Shown one piece after another: positions 23,041 through 34,885 of a stretch of 64,000 nucleotides of DNA. The position numbers and the translations under genes are program-made. The notes beneath the pieces are model-generated. The model worked only from the letters and a program-made list of their open reading frames with translations. It had not been told where the DNA came from and did no database searches. The DNA comes from Polytrichum commune (lineage: Eukaryota; Streptophyta; Polytrichopsida; Polytrichales; Polytrichaceae), in contig OX485808.1 in assembly GCA_950295325.1 (NCBI GenBank), positions 10,792,501 to 10,856,500 on the forward strand, given 5' to 3'. How positions within the stretch are numbered: position 1 is the stretch's first letter; every line of letters starts with the position of its first letter.

Positions 23041-25162
23041 GTACGTTTGGGGTTACACCACAATGTTCATCGCATTTGGAAATTGCAAGAAATTGGACTA
23101 AAACATCTCCCTGGACAGCACCTCGTGAGAATAATTTCGTGGTTTAGGTGTCCCCCCTTTCTGGAGACAGACACAATCTGATGTCAAGTTGGAAATTTGG
23201 ACTCTTCTCTTGAATCTACGTGGTGTACTCTTGGTTCAACGAGATCAAGAGTGGCCATCTTAGAGGCTTTATGTGTTTATTACCTCGTCTGGTATTCTCT
23301 TGAGTTTCAGATGATGATGAGGGTATCGATTAGGGTGGTTGCTGAAAATGCCATCCGGTTGACAAATTACAAGTTACAGTGGTGAAGGTTTTATAGTTTT
23401 AACGTTGCTACGGTAGCTGAGGGTTTGCATCCGGTAACCAGTCATCAAATTGTGTCTGCATCTAAATATTGGGATAAGAAGCAGTTAGGGTTTAGGCTTA
23501 AATCCTAGGCACAAATGCACCTGTCATCTGTATAGAGAGGGCCACAAGTCAGCGAATTGTTATGATTCCAAGGCAAGATGTTCGATGCATATCGATCAAT
23601 TTATCTCCATCTTGTTGGCATCGTCGTGAGGGGTATCAGTACTGTTTGTCACTGTACACAGGAGTACGGTCGTTCTTGCTGTAGATGAACACTGCTAAGT
23701 CACCATCAGTTTAGGATTTTTTAAGTGATAAATGATCGCTAAGATTTGACAATGAAGTGCAGGTTCAGGTCTATTGTCTAAGGTAGATGGTGCTATAACC
23801 GTCACTTTAAACGCTGAGCATAGATACTCTTATTGCTTTTACAAATTTTGAAATGACTCACTTCAGCAATTGACAGGAGATCCCAAAGTATGCCTTTTTT
23901 GAATTCCGTATGCAAAAGTTATGAGGGTTCAAAGTCTTATTGGTAGATGCACATAACTATCAACACGGGAGCCTGATGTCAAGGTGGTGGACATTCTCAT
24001 AATCAACATGTACTTATTGTGCAAGATTTTAGGGAGGTGGTTTTGGGTGAGGTGTTGGCTTTGAGCACCATCTATCTTATTTGAAAAACAACAATTATGC
24101 AAATTGGGCGTCTGATCTGACAAAAGTGATTCCTCCATTTCAAGAGCACTTTCAATTTCTAAATTAACAATTTGCCATGTTCATATTACAATTTGACGTA
24201 CTGATATATTGTATGTGTGGACGCAGAAGGACTTTAGACAGAAGGTGTCATTCTAAGCAAGTGATAGATCCAGAGGTTGCACAAGGAGGAAATTGAATTT
24301 GCTGAATATTGAATAGGGGATTGCAAGCAGGCGGAATGTTCGGAGTGTTGTTCCCCAACCGGAGCTTTCCATTGGGCATAACCACTTTCACGCAAGTTGA
24401 TGATCATAGATGGATACTGGACATGAATTACTTTGTGGGTAAGGACTGCTTCGATATCGATATTTATGTTCAAACATGAGGCATTTGCACAAACCGAAAA
24501 TGATGAGTCACTACAGCACTGATTAGAATGACATCAACTTATCTGAATAGGAGTATTAGCGTCAAGTAGAGTGCCATTGTCATAGATTCTTCATTTATTT
24601 TGCAACTGTGATGGAAAGGATTAAGGTCTGAAGCAAATTGTTAGAATATTATCCTACTTTTTGCAAGTAGACATGAGCATCATTGAAGTTCACTCTGCAA
24701 TGTAGTGGCGATATGTGAGGCTCATAATGTAATGAGGCATGTAAGGTCGAGGCATCCGTAGTCGACCAGGTCCATTTAACCGTGCACATGTTTTATGTTA
24801 ATGCCGACATAGATGAGATCTATGTTTTTTAGGTGTTTATGTGGTGGCCGCTTGTGATTGATTACCCCATAAGAGGTTTGACAATTGTCATAGCATTGAG
24901 ATGAGCAGTGAACCAGTAGATCGACTATGTGTAACCCTAAAATGTGCGCCTCAAAATTTGTAGCAATTTCCTTATCCATGATTTATTTATTAAAATTAGA
25001 TTTATTTTTCCTTTTTCCTTAGAATCTGTTTCTCTTTACAAGGAAAATAATTCCCTGCTATTACTCCTCCTAAACATATGCAATCTCTCTTATTTTATTG
25101 GTTATAGATGTCTCAACCATACGGAATGGTTTGACATACCTTATGCTCCATTGTGTCTTCAG
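23041..25162 (+). other. Region upstream of the Hikeshi-like exon, no coding exon found
   Basis: AT-rich sequence with only short unrelated open frames. If the Hikeshi-like gene is complete this is intron and/or 5' UTR; I looked for the family's N-terminal residues here and did not find them. Confidence 0.35.
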
Positions 25163-25629
25163 GGGAGGCTTACGACCAAGTGAAGGAGATGTGCATTTTC
25201 TTATTAAATGAGCTGGCTCTTCCAGCTGGGAAAGCCCTAGCAGTTTATGTCCAAACTCCAGGTTCTCAATTTGAATATCGTGGTGCTGTACATAGTGCAT
25301 GTCCATCAGCAGTTTTTCCTCTTCTTTGGCCTGGAGCTTCAACAGGTCAAATGCTTCTGACTGGACCGGGTGCACCTCCTCCATCTGCACAGATTGGTGT
25401 GTCAGTTGAAGACCTCGCCACCTTACCCGGTCTTAACATAGGCCAACAAAAACGTGTAGAGGAGCTCGCAATGAAGGTTGGTGAAAATTTGTTCAACTTC
25501 ATGCAGTCCTTTTGTACAGTAGAGGGTGACAAGTTACTTATACCCATGGATATTTTGAATCAGTGGTTCAAGAAGTTCCAGGAGAAGGCTAAGCGAGACC
25601 CGGAATATCTCAACCGCTTCACTTTGTAA
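25163..25629 (+). CDS. Hikeshi-like protein (OPI10 family), 3' coding exon only
   Basis: Hikeshi-family proteins carry Hsp70 into the nucleus under heat stress. The frame opens after an acceptor-like TTGTGTCTTCAG at 25,162 (phase 1) and reads GEAYDQVKEMCIFLLNELAL, then KALAVYVQTPGS, YRGAVH, PSAVFPLLWPG, AQIGVSVEDLATLP, VGENLFNFMQSFC, LIPMDILNQWFKKFQEKAKR and a TAA. About 154 residues match the C-terminal three quarters of the plant family. The ~45-residue first part is not found in the preceding 9 kb, so either a long intron separates it beyond what I could read, or this is an orphan duplicated exon. No lesion is seen. A CAATAAAAC signal lies ~35 bp after the stop. Confidence 0.82.
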
Positions 25630-26227
25630 AATAACCTGCACAGTTTTGAGAACTTTAATATTACAATAAAACGAACTTCCCATTTGTGGTTGTCACCTGC
25701 TCTAATCCTTTTTGGTGTAAAATATAGGGAGCAGGCCCTTGATTTCCAGCCCTACACAACACCCTCTGAAGGCTCTACTTTTATTATCCCACTAAGGTCA
25801 TATTGAAAAGTACAGATGTTTGCATTGATCTGTTTTACTTCAGTCTGCAGTAAGATTTATTGCTCTAGTTTGTCCATAAATATAAGTTGGTAAACGTCAT
25901 CTCATTCTCTCTTGTTTCTTCATCGGCCAGTCCTTGTACTCGAATTGGCCCAGGGATTGAACTTCAAACTTATGTCTTTCTGATTTGAATCTTGGTATTG
26001 ACAGCTAAGTTGTGTGAGTATTCTGTGAGGAAATCTTTGAGCACAGAATGGTAATCAGATGCACTGTTTTACTGACCTAAGAGACCACTGGGATTAGCAG
26101 GTGCACCTTATGTATTCCTTGAATGATTCATATTTACCCTCACATAGCTCACAAAAGTCTAGTCAGTGGCCCAGTTAGGGTCAGTTTCCATGTAGGCCAC
26201 TCGCACACCAGATTCTGGTTTTATTTT

Positions 26228-26990
26228 TATTTTTATTAGCTGACTTCAAATTTGGCATCTCTAACCTTCCACCAACCTATGGTATTTGTTCAGGGTCTAT
26301 CTCATAACTTTGTGAACCAACTGACGATTTTCGCTAGATTAGCCCCTTGTGAATGTTATTTTTAGTTGGATGTAAATTTGGCCTCTTTGACCTTCTACCA
26401 AGATACATGTCACAATAAATTACTTTGGTCGTTCTAACCATTTGTCAGTTGTTTACACATTAGCAACCCGTCCTTGCACACACTTCTTCATTATTCACTA
26501 CATCTCTTGGCAACACATCTCAAGTTGTACTTTGTGCACCTTTACAAGCACAATCTTCACCTTGGTCTTTTCAACTCTAAGGAACATAACATGTTGCAAA
26601 AAGAGTAGCAATAAGAGGATATAAAAAATGAGTCTATCTTTCAATGCTTTATTGCTATTTACAAAATATTTTTGTCCATCCTCAATTACCACATGTTTGT
26701 AGGATGATAACTATCCCTTCAATTCAACACATTTTCACGACACTACTTCAAAGCCTTGTCCTATAATCAAAACTAATAGATGTAACCAGTCTCCAAGTAA
26801 TTTGGTGCATGTGAAGTAAGAAGGCCACAAAGCTTTAGGTTTGGTATTGTGTACACAAAAATGAATCTAAGTTGCCTATCTACTTAGGAGGTCAAGATAG
26901 CATGATGAAACCCTAGCAAGCCAATGTGAGTAGCTACATACCAATGTATTTTTGTTGCTTGCGAAGTTCATGGCTAACTAACATAACGCA
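26228..26990 (-). repeat. ~760-bp dispersed repeat, copy 1 (inverted to 40,505-41,260)
   Basis: Reverse complement of 40,505-41,260 along its whole length (landmarks ggcatctctaaccttccacc / ggtggaaggttagagatgcc and tgtgtacacaa). On the repeat sense strand both copies keep an open frame containing YFVNSNKALKDRLIFYILLL. I do not recognise the frame. Confidence 0.65.
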
Positions 26991-27448
26991 CACCAGATTC
27001 CATGCAGTGCCAGGAATGTGAAGCTCTTTCCTACAAATCTTTCAACTTGGAAAAGATGATGAGTTCCATAGCTGTAAAGATCATTGTTTCTAGTGGTACA
27101 CTTCAAGAAACTTGAAAGCATATTGAATTACGAATGGAAGATGAGCTATTAGGCTGTGAGGGAATTGTCGCACACAAGCTTACCTCTCCTGCAATCAACA
27201 TAAAAACTCGACCCTGTATATGTTTGTGGCTGGTTCCTCTCGAATGACCGCCAAGATTAATTCAAGGTTTCTGAAGCTAATTCCAATGTCAAATCCTTCA
27301 TGTTGGATAAATGTGAGGTATGCTCATATGCAATGTTTCCCTCTTGCTACTTATATCGTTCTCATAACCTTGTGTGTGTTGTACTCAGTAAAACACCTAA
27401 CCCCAACTGTAACTTTGCTGCATGTAAAAGGGCTTACGAACCACTGAA

Positions 27449-27620
27449 TGGGGGGAACCGACCGCTAGTTACAGATGAACTTGGTGAAGTTTAAGAAATA
27501 ACCGGTTGAAGTTCAAGACTCCAGGATAGTTACTGATCATTTTAGCGGAATCTACGAAATGCACCCCAAATTAATAAACAAAAAAACCGAAAGCTCACAA
27601 CATGTAATCGGTTGGATCGG
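27449..27620 (-). mobile_element. Single truncated copy of the 183-bp/224-bp TIR element
   Basis: Starts with a G run plus AACCG and contains ataaccggttgaagttcaag, as in the copies at 33 kb and 63.7 kb. The far end lacks the TTTTTGGGCATAATCGG part, so it is truncated or diverged. Confidence 0.55.
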
Positions 27621-28562
27621 GAAACACGAGGATGTTGATCTGTTCTGCATGAGAGTTTCTCCAGGACACTGTTATGAACTCATCAGTGGTGGCCGGTAAA
27701 GTGATAACTTACTTGTGTGTCTGTGTCTCTGGAGGAGTCTGCTGCAAAGAGAGCTGACGCAGAAAGTCAGGTACGTTTAGATTGTGGATCCATTTCAGGT
27801 GACAAGTTTGTCTGGTGTGCTGCTGCTGCTGCTTCTCCTTCTTTGACTCTCCCAGATTGGATTTCGAATATGCATATACGTACGGAGGGAGCTTTAAATC
27901 CACGCCACTCGGTGGAACACAGCAGACTGGTTCCCATGCAAGTAGGCAGGCTGCCCACCCACCCACCCACCCAACACGTCATATGAGCATCTTGATTACC
28001 AACTGCCATTCACATTCATTCATTGCATTCCACACTCTTAAGTCTCTCATTACTTACGCGAACGCACTCTGTAAGTACACGACTTTGTCAACTAGGTTCT
28101 GGACTGGTTTCCTTACATGCCAGTACTGTCATGCTGATGAGGTATGTGGACCTAAAGCGGACACTCCTAGCATTTCCACGTAACGCAGAGGGTCCTTCAA
28201 CCGGCCCTTTTGACTGATCTTCCCTTTGGTTAGAGCCGTTTGGATGAGTGGCTTAGCAAATGGGCTTACACATGATAGAAAGAAAAGAGAAACCGTACTA
28301 TTTTTATTATTTTATTTTTTTCCCAGGTCACTTACATCCAGTTTTTTAAGTTCACACTTTTCCAACGCAAATGGATCCCAAATTCTTCCTGACGCTCATT
28401 GAAAACCACCCCAGTTGTTTGCTCAAAAGTGTCCCCTAAACCATATTCGTGCTAAAATCAACGAACCACCCAGTGAATTTTTAATCCCTTACCACTTTTG
28501 CATCTATGATCTTAATGAGATATATACCCCTAGGTATTTCCCGACGCTTGCCCAAATTTAAT
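27621..28562. other. Non-coding stretch, nothing identified
   Basis: Short open frames overlap on both strands (27,709-28,217) without recognisable motifs. A run of cacccacccaccc lies at about 27,956-27,974. Confidence 0.35.
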
Positions 28563-30245
28563 CCTCATTTCGCCCCAAACCAAGCTTGCAACCTCCCGGA
28601 GCTGTCTTGCTTTGCGCCAAAGATAATTGGGTAGTTTAAGGTGTGCTCTAGTTATGGGATTGGGAGGCGTGCATAAGTAACGCTTTTTAGGAAGGGGTTG
28701 GAATTAGCACCTTCTACCTTATGTACGGCTATACGTATCCCCAGAATTTACATGCGCACATTAGGGAATCTACCTGAGGAACGTGAGGGTTGGCTTGTTG
28801 TTTATGGAGTCGACATAAATATCTTTTGATTTTTTGAAGTAATGTTCATATATTTTCTTAATTGGCTTTCTTTTGGATATGCACATTTTAAATTGGAGTT
28901 TGTACTTGTATGCAAGAAACCATTTAAGGTTATTGACCACTTTAGGTCTACCTTCACCAAACCTCCACCAAGGACCTTATGATTGGCCCCCAAACCCAAA
29001 CCAACAATGCCTCAACCTCATCCTCACTCACATCAAACCACCAAGAGCACACATACAAGTAGTAGGAGTTTAGCTAGTATACACTTGCACCAAGGAAGAT
29101 GCATGACATCAGTAGCAAATTGAAACTAGGAGTGTGTTGTCCAACACCAACAACCATCAACGACAACAAACCATTATTAGGAGTGCACCGTCTAACACCA
29201 ATAGCCAACAACAACAATAGACCATCACTAGGAGCACACCGCACAACACCGTCAACCGACAACATAAAAAAGGGAGATTGTTGTGGAGAAGAGATTATGG
29301 GACAAAGAGCCAACCAGGAGCCAACAACTTTCAAAGACCTCTCAGTAGCGAGGGCATGGCTACTAATGGCGATGATCTTGGCATGGAGCTAGAGAATATA
29401 TCTCCAGCCCATGGGAGTAGCTCCCTAAGATACTCAATCTCACAAAGTAGTCCCATTGGTAGTCAATGCCACCTAGAGGTTGTATTTGCGATCACTAATC
29501 TAGAAGAGTCCACACCAAGTGCAAAACGAAGGAAACATGATGGAGAAGAGACCACACCGCAAACACAACACAAGGGAACCATCCTTGGACTTGACATTGT
29601 CTCTCAATTGTGGCTCGGCTTTCCCCATTCACAAGGCCATTGCCACATGAAGACGAAAAATGCCATTGAATAAAAAATGACCAACTATGAGTATGAACGT
29701 TTAGGAACACCACCAAGCGGAGCCGCCAAACTTTGCACCCCCCGACATGCTTTCCCATGAGTCACCCAAAAGCTCTACCCCAATGAGAGACTGGATGTGG
29801 TGCCGGGCCAACACCTACACTTCACTCAAGTACCCCACCATGAGAAGGTCAACCGGGAGATGGGCCTATCCGCAGGCTACCAAATTACGATCCGCTTTGA
29901 CACGGATTTCAAAACCACAAATAGGGTTGATGTCAAATGTGCATGCCTCACAAAACTCCGCAAAATGGAAACTCTACTTGGAACGGATTACACTAACCCC
30001 CTTGGACATAGGATTGAGTTCGGTCACCAAGAATTGGGTGGACTTCATCAAAATGCACCTCACATGTCCATATGTTGATGGTATGGCTTTCTTACGAGGT
30101 ACTCGTGCCTTTGCATTGGAATCGGAAGAGGCTAAAATGGTGATAGAGAAGGTAGAAAAAAGTTATGAATTTGTCATTCAAGCTGCAAATGGCATCAACA
30201 CATTCCAAGGTGTCAAGAATGGGATGACGGTTCATATTCAAGCTA
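28563..30245 (+). mobile_element. LINE remnant B: leader and 5' two thirds of ORF1
   Basis: Diverged copy of the family seen at 7.9-13.6 kb, on the plus strand. It reads LGMELENISPAHGSSSL, CHLEVVFAITNLEESTPSAKRRK and TILGLDIVSQLWLGF, then DIGLSSVTKNWVDFIKMHL and GMAFLRGTRAFALESEE. These align with LENVSPERGGSSL, TLGIDMIGQMCLGF, DIGINTVTRNWVGFIKIHL and GLALLRGERTFVM of the long element. Frames are broken. Upstream, 29,127-29,275 has three ~51-bp tandem repeats (aggagtgcaccgtctaacac type). The copy stops near 30,245, just before the RRM-like part. It is in inverted orientation to remnant C, including ~500 bp of shared leader. Confidence 0.75.
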
Positions 30246-30699
30246 GCTTTTACAACCGGTGTCCTTTGTGTTGCATGTAGGTGTAACCTTGCCTTCAAAA
30301 CACATTCTGAATTGGGGATTATGGGTAACATTGAGCACCTACTCCAAACCTCACATGGTTACTTTAAACACTCACCGAAACAACATTTGGAGTTCGTTAT
30401 ACTTGCGAAACTTATGGAATCAAAAGGGTTGAGGGTTCTATAGAATGTGAAAACTCATTGGGTGTCGCTCATTGAACCTCTAAGGAATATTCTTCAATAA
30501 TACCAGGTTCTACTAGCAAAAGTGTCCATGGACAAACCAAGCAGAAGGTTGTCCAGGTGTGATGAATTTCCTCCATTTCCAATTGTGCTTGTGTTGGTGT
30601 CTTTTCTTTCACTTCACATAATGCTTTTGTTTGTTTTGTTTGCTTTCATTTGAGAGTATGTTTGATTATTTGCAACCAATCTCAAATGTTTTGATGGTA

Positions 30700-31225
30700 G
30701 CTTGTCTCATGTTCCATGTGTAGGCCCTCATGAACACTATGTTGAACCCATACACCTTGATGGGCATGGCTTGCATGATGCCCTTTATGGAGGCCATCGA
30801 CTCACTGGTCACATTTGCACATAGTTGTGATATTGTTATATGTGACTTTATTGAAACATTGAAAGTGTGCGAAGGGCAACTATACACCATATACTACAAT
30901 CGAGCATTGGCTTTCTGAAGCAACAAATTCTTCGGCTACAAAAGGTTGATTGATGGATCTCATAAGAGCATCCATTTGAGGTTTCCATATTGGGTCTGAT
31001 CTCAATGACACGAACCATGATGCCCAACGCCTAGTTTTCCATGTCAATGGGGAATGCATGCCTGCCAAGAGAGTCAACCCAATCACAAAGGTTTCCAAGA
31101 TCATGACCAAGGAGGCATTCAAGGACCTGCAACAATTAGTGGAAGTTCAATGTGCACGCAAACCCTAAACCTTTGCTTTCATTTCAATTATGCTATTTGT
31201 TGTGTTTTCTTTCTATTGAAGCCCG

Positions 31226-31256
<31 letters not shown>

Positions 31257-31925
31257 CGTTGTTTTTGTTGTTTTTGTTTTTTATTTTCTAGTTTTGAGTG
31301 GGTGTTAGTGTGTGCAAGGGCTGCTCCCCAACTAATTACGGAGCTTAAACGGGAATTTCAAGAGCACCATGTGTTGGATGCCATAGGTATAATTTACCTC
31401 CAATATTGGCTTCAAGATGAAGCAGAGCGGAGCTTCCCCAAACACCTCAAAATTTTGGAGATCTTCTATTGCGACGTTAAGGTTGCAAATTCTGGGGAGA
31501 ATAAGATTGTAATTGGCTCTTTACTTGACAAGTGATCCCTTGATTGTCAACAGGGGTACTTCAAGTTGACTATGTTGTCCAATGCTAAAGTTGCAATGGA
31601 ACCGTCATTCGATGTCAACCCAGCCACGAGATTGTGGCGTATCATTGATGCGAGTTGAGTTCTTTCACAATCCATTTCAAAGTTTTTAAAACTTGTAGAG
31701 ATGTGCTTAGTGCATGTCATTGGCTCGGTCGAGGATGAACATTGTTTCTCAAGCATTTCATTTTTGTAAAGCAAATTGAGGGGCTCTTTGGACGCTCATT
31801 TGGCATTGGCGGTCAGCATATATAGTCAAAAGACCTTCACTTTGGAATCTTTTCCATACAACATAATGTTTGACCAATGAGAATGGGACCAACAAAGGTG
31901 CACGGCCACTATGGGCTAAGTATAA
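30700..31925 (+). pseudogene. hAT-type transposase remnant
   Basis: Several frames on the plus strand together read like a transposase C-terminal half: LMGMACMMPFMEAIDSLVTF..CDFIETLKVCEGQLY (30,722-30,895), TELKREFQEHHVLDAIGIIY and LQYWLQDEAERSFPKHL (31,330-31,460), NPATRLWRIIDAS (31,615-31,655), then VEMCLVHVIGSVEDEHCFSS with SKLRG (31,690-31,790). The last part matches the hAT dimerisation motif. Stops and frameshifts separate the pieces, and a (TTG)n tract interrupts at 31,227. No terminal inverted repeats were found. It lies between the two facing LINE remnants. Confidence 0.6.
31227..31266. repeat. (TTG)n microsatellite
   Basis: About 11 TTG triplets followed by degenerate tttttgttg units inside the hAT remnant. 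Confidence 0.9.
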
Positions 31926-32823
31926 ATGGTACCTTGGAGGTGGATATAGGTGATATGATGATAGTTGAGGCTTTGGCGAAGTTTTTAAGAATGCCATTTG
32001 TTGGTAGCATTGGATGTGCTTCAACCTTTTTGTTTCCATAAGAATTGCACCTTTATTGGCTTAATTAGTGGAAACTACACAATGGTTGAGGTTTGTCTAA
32101 ACATGGCTTGTGCAACGTGTATGAACTATTCCGTTGTTCTTGAGTTTGAACTCATGTTAGGTCTCAAAGTGTGGTGCAAGTTGCGTATTTTGAACATTTT
32201 GAACATTTATTCCAAGGAGAGTAAATTACATCCAACAATAGGAGTTTCTGCTAGTGCGCATTTTTCAATGTCGCCATTTAAGATGTAGAGCCCTTATGAA
32301 TGTTGCCACTTTAATTTCCTTCGAACTCTTTATGTTTGTGGCCCCTTTAAGTTTGAAGCTTTTTGCATGTTGCCATATCTCTTCAATCGCAACACTCATT
32401 TCAGCCAACAAGTGGCACTGATGCAAACCCACATGGAGCCACTTTTGTTTTTGCCAATTGCTAGAAATTAAGAACCCTTGTCGCCACTTGATAATTTCTT
32501 GTAAGGCAATTGGAGCCTGTGAATTCCATCCATTTCCTCATACAATCCGCCATATATATTAGCTGATTAAGGTCCACCATTGTAGCATTTTTTTTCTTCT
32601 GCAAACTCAAATAAGAATGGCTGGCAGCCACATACCTCGGGGTTTAAATGAGAGTACATCATCAAATTGGATGATGACGTACTTAGAGGTACCTCGGTCG
32701 AAAACCATGTGAAGTGGTGACCTAGCCTACGCTTCACATAACAAGGTACCGGGAGTAAACACCTTTGGTTTCGTATTCATGTAAGTAACTTAGGTACACA
32801 ACCGCCCACATCAATGTATTACA
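31926..32823. other. Non-coding stretch, nothing identified
   Basis: No recognisable open frame. The repeat element family begins at 32,824. Confidence 0.35.
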
Positions 32824-32960
32824 GCAGCACCCGGGAAGATTTTTGGGCATAATCGGTCAAAACCCTAGTGTTTCCGAGCACTACTGCCTGGGAAGTTTTT
32901 GGGGCATAGTCAGTCAAGATCCTAGTGGTGTTAAATCCAACCGGTTACATGTTGACATCT

Positions 32961-33184
32961 ATGATCGGGGAGAACCGGCAGTTAGTTACAAATAAACCGG
33001 TTGAGTTTAAGAAATAACCGGTTGAAGTTCAAGACGGCAGGAAAATTACCGATCATTTTGGAGGAATCTATGAAATATACCCCAATTTAATGAAGGAAAA
33101 CCGGAGGATGTGAACATGTAACCGGTTGCACTTGCAAATGCTAGGATCTTAGCCGGTTATGCCCAAAAATCTCCCCGATCATTG
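32961..33184 (-). mobile_element. 224-bp TIR element nested in its own family, 10-bp duplication
   Basis: The insert runs from atgatcggggaga to tctccccgatcattg and is bracketed by a direct repeat gttgacatct at 32,951-32,960 and 33,185-33,194. Removing it rebuilds an uninterrupted copy of the family (ccaaccggttacatgttgacatct continuing as tccggttttgc). The 10-bp duplication is in the range of Mutator-like elements. Confidence 0.75.
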
Positions 33185-33337
33185 GTTGACATCTTCCGGT
33201 TTTGCTTCTATTCATTTGAGGTATATTCTTCTATAGATTCCTCTCAAATGACCGGTGATTCTTCTGAAGTCTCCAACTTCAACCGGTTATTTCTCAAACT
33301 CAACCGGTTCATCTGTAATTAACTGCTGGTTCTCCCC

Positions 33338-33886
33338 GAGCAGTGTTTCCAAGTCCAACCGGTTACATGTTGACATCTTTAGGTTTTGCTTTATTCATTT
33401 GAGGTATATTCTTCTATAGATTCCTCTCAAATGACCAGTGATTCTTTTGAAGTCTCCAACTTCAACCGGTTATTTCTCAAACTCAACCGGTTCATCTGTA
33501 ATTAACTGCCGGTTCTCCCCGAGCAGTGTTTCCAAGTCCAACCGGTTACATGTTGACATCTTCCGGTTTTGCTTTATTCATTTGAGGTATATTCTTCTAT
33601 AGATTCCTCTCAAATGACCAGTGATTCTTCTGAAGTCTCCAACTCCAACTAGTTATTTCTCAAACTCAACCGGTTCATCTGTAACTAACCGCCGGTTCTC
33701 CCCGAGCAGTGTTTCCAAGTCCAACCGGTTACATGTTGTGATCTTCCTACTTTTCTTGACTAATTTGAGGTATATTCTTCTATAGATTCCCCTAAAATGA
33801 TCAGTAATTCTCCTGAAGTCTTGAGCTTCAACTGGTTATATCTTAAACCCAACCAGTTCATCTGTAACTACATAGTGGTTCTCCCC
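33338..33886 (+). repeat. Tandem array of three 183-bp units
   Basis: The landmark gagcagtgtttccaagtcca begins at 33,338, 33,521 and 33,704, exactly 183 bp apart; the third unit is more diverged and ends ggttctcccc at 33,886. The sequence before 33,338, without the nested insert, forms a further unit. Each unit has several aaccggtt motifs. Confidence 0.85.
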
Positions 33887-34399
33887 ATTCATCGATGTAC
33901 TAGCATTGCTTTGCATCATTTTCCCAAGCCATGAGCCCTTTTGATTTGGTTGCGACAAATATGAGAAAGACTTTGGAAGAGGACGGGGAGTATGCCTCCG
34001 CCATAAGTTATGTGAGCCCACAACATACACCAATTGTAAAGTGATCGAAACTTTCAAAAATACAAGGTATACGGGTCTTATGTGGCCACTTTTCTTTATT
34101 GAATGCCTATATTGGAGTGGTATTGACAAGTTGGTAGTTGAGAACGGACATTGGAAAGGCATATGTCCCGATGAGAGTGGACTATGCACTCAAAATAATT
34201 TCAAACTTCATCTTGGGCTTACTATTGAACATAATTGGGAGGACCTTCATAATCACTTGAAGATGACATGCATCTTTATTTAGACTTTGTATGGTTTGAT
34301 CCAATGGTTAAAATTGTTTTTGGGGGTTGGAAGTGCCCAAAGTAGGAGTAGTGAGGTACCTTAGCACGTCTCTTGCATTCAACCTAACTTAAGATGATG

Positions 34400-34830
34400 A
34401 TAACCTTAAATTGTGGATTATCATTATATTAAGTTGGTCTTAAGGATTGTCTTAAGGTTGGTGTGAGGGTTGCGGTTGGTTCCTTTGTTTGCTAGTTGGT
34501 ATGCAATTTCGTTGCCCAAGATTCCCATGTGTGCTCTAATTTTTTGTATTGTTATGTTGTGTTTGGTGCATAGAATTTGGTGGACTATCGCTGAGATGAG
34601 TAGTTTGTCGGGGTGGTTGTGATGGGATGAAGGGTGGCAGATGTGATTGTGAATGAGATATATGTTGTCGAGGTTGTTAGTAAATATGTAGGTGCTTTGT
34701 AACTGGTTTGTCGCAACAACAAGGGCAACGAATAGAGTGTAACGTTCCGTGTGTAGTATGTTTGGTAGTATAGGGATTCATTTTGCATTAGGGAGGTCAC
34801 TATTTGGACTATATGATCCTGAGCCACTAG
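34400..34830 (-). pseudogene. LINE RNase H fragment (remnant C or separate copy)
   Basis: Minus-strand frames read YIFTNNLDNIYLIHNH, HPDKLLISAIVHQIL and IRAHMGILGNEIAYQLANKG, matching FTDCLNVLYLINTQ, HPDKKILESIIKML and VKAHANISGNEQADKLAKMG of the long LINE. The catalytic Asp residues are changed (FTNN; EIAYQ). It lies just inside the right inverted repeat of the composite element. Confidence 0.65.
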
Positions 34831-34885
34831 GATCACTAGGATCTTGACCGACTATGCCCAAAAACTTCCCGGGCACTGCTTTGTA

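Larger units (their letters stand above)
32824..34879. mobile_element. Composite ~2.06-kb element with ~45-bp terminal inverted repeats
   Basis: The left end gcagcaCCCGGGAAGATTTT..GGGCATAATCGGTCAA..CCTAGTG (32,824-32,870) is mirrored by 34,834-34,879 with few mismatches. Inside, from left to right: a second partial left end at 32,888, a self-nested insertion, a 183-bp tandem array, unassigned sequence at 33,890-34,370 that may be captured gene DNA, and a LINE RNase H fragment. I see no clear target duplication. It could be a MULE-like carrier of captured fragments, or two solo ends flanking a mosaic. Confidence 0.5.
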
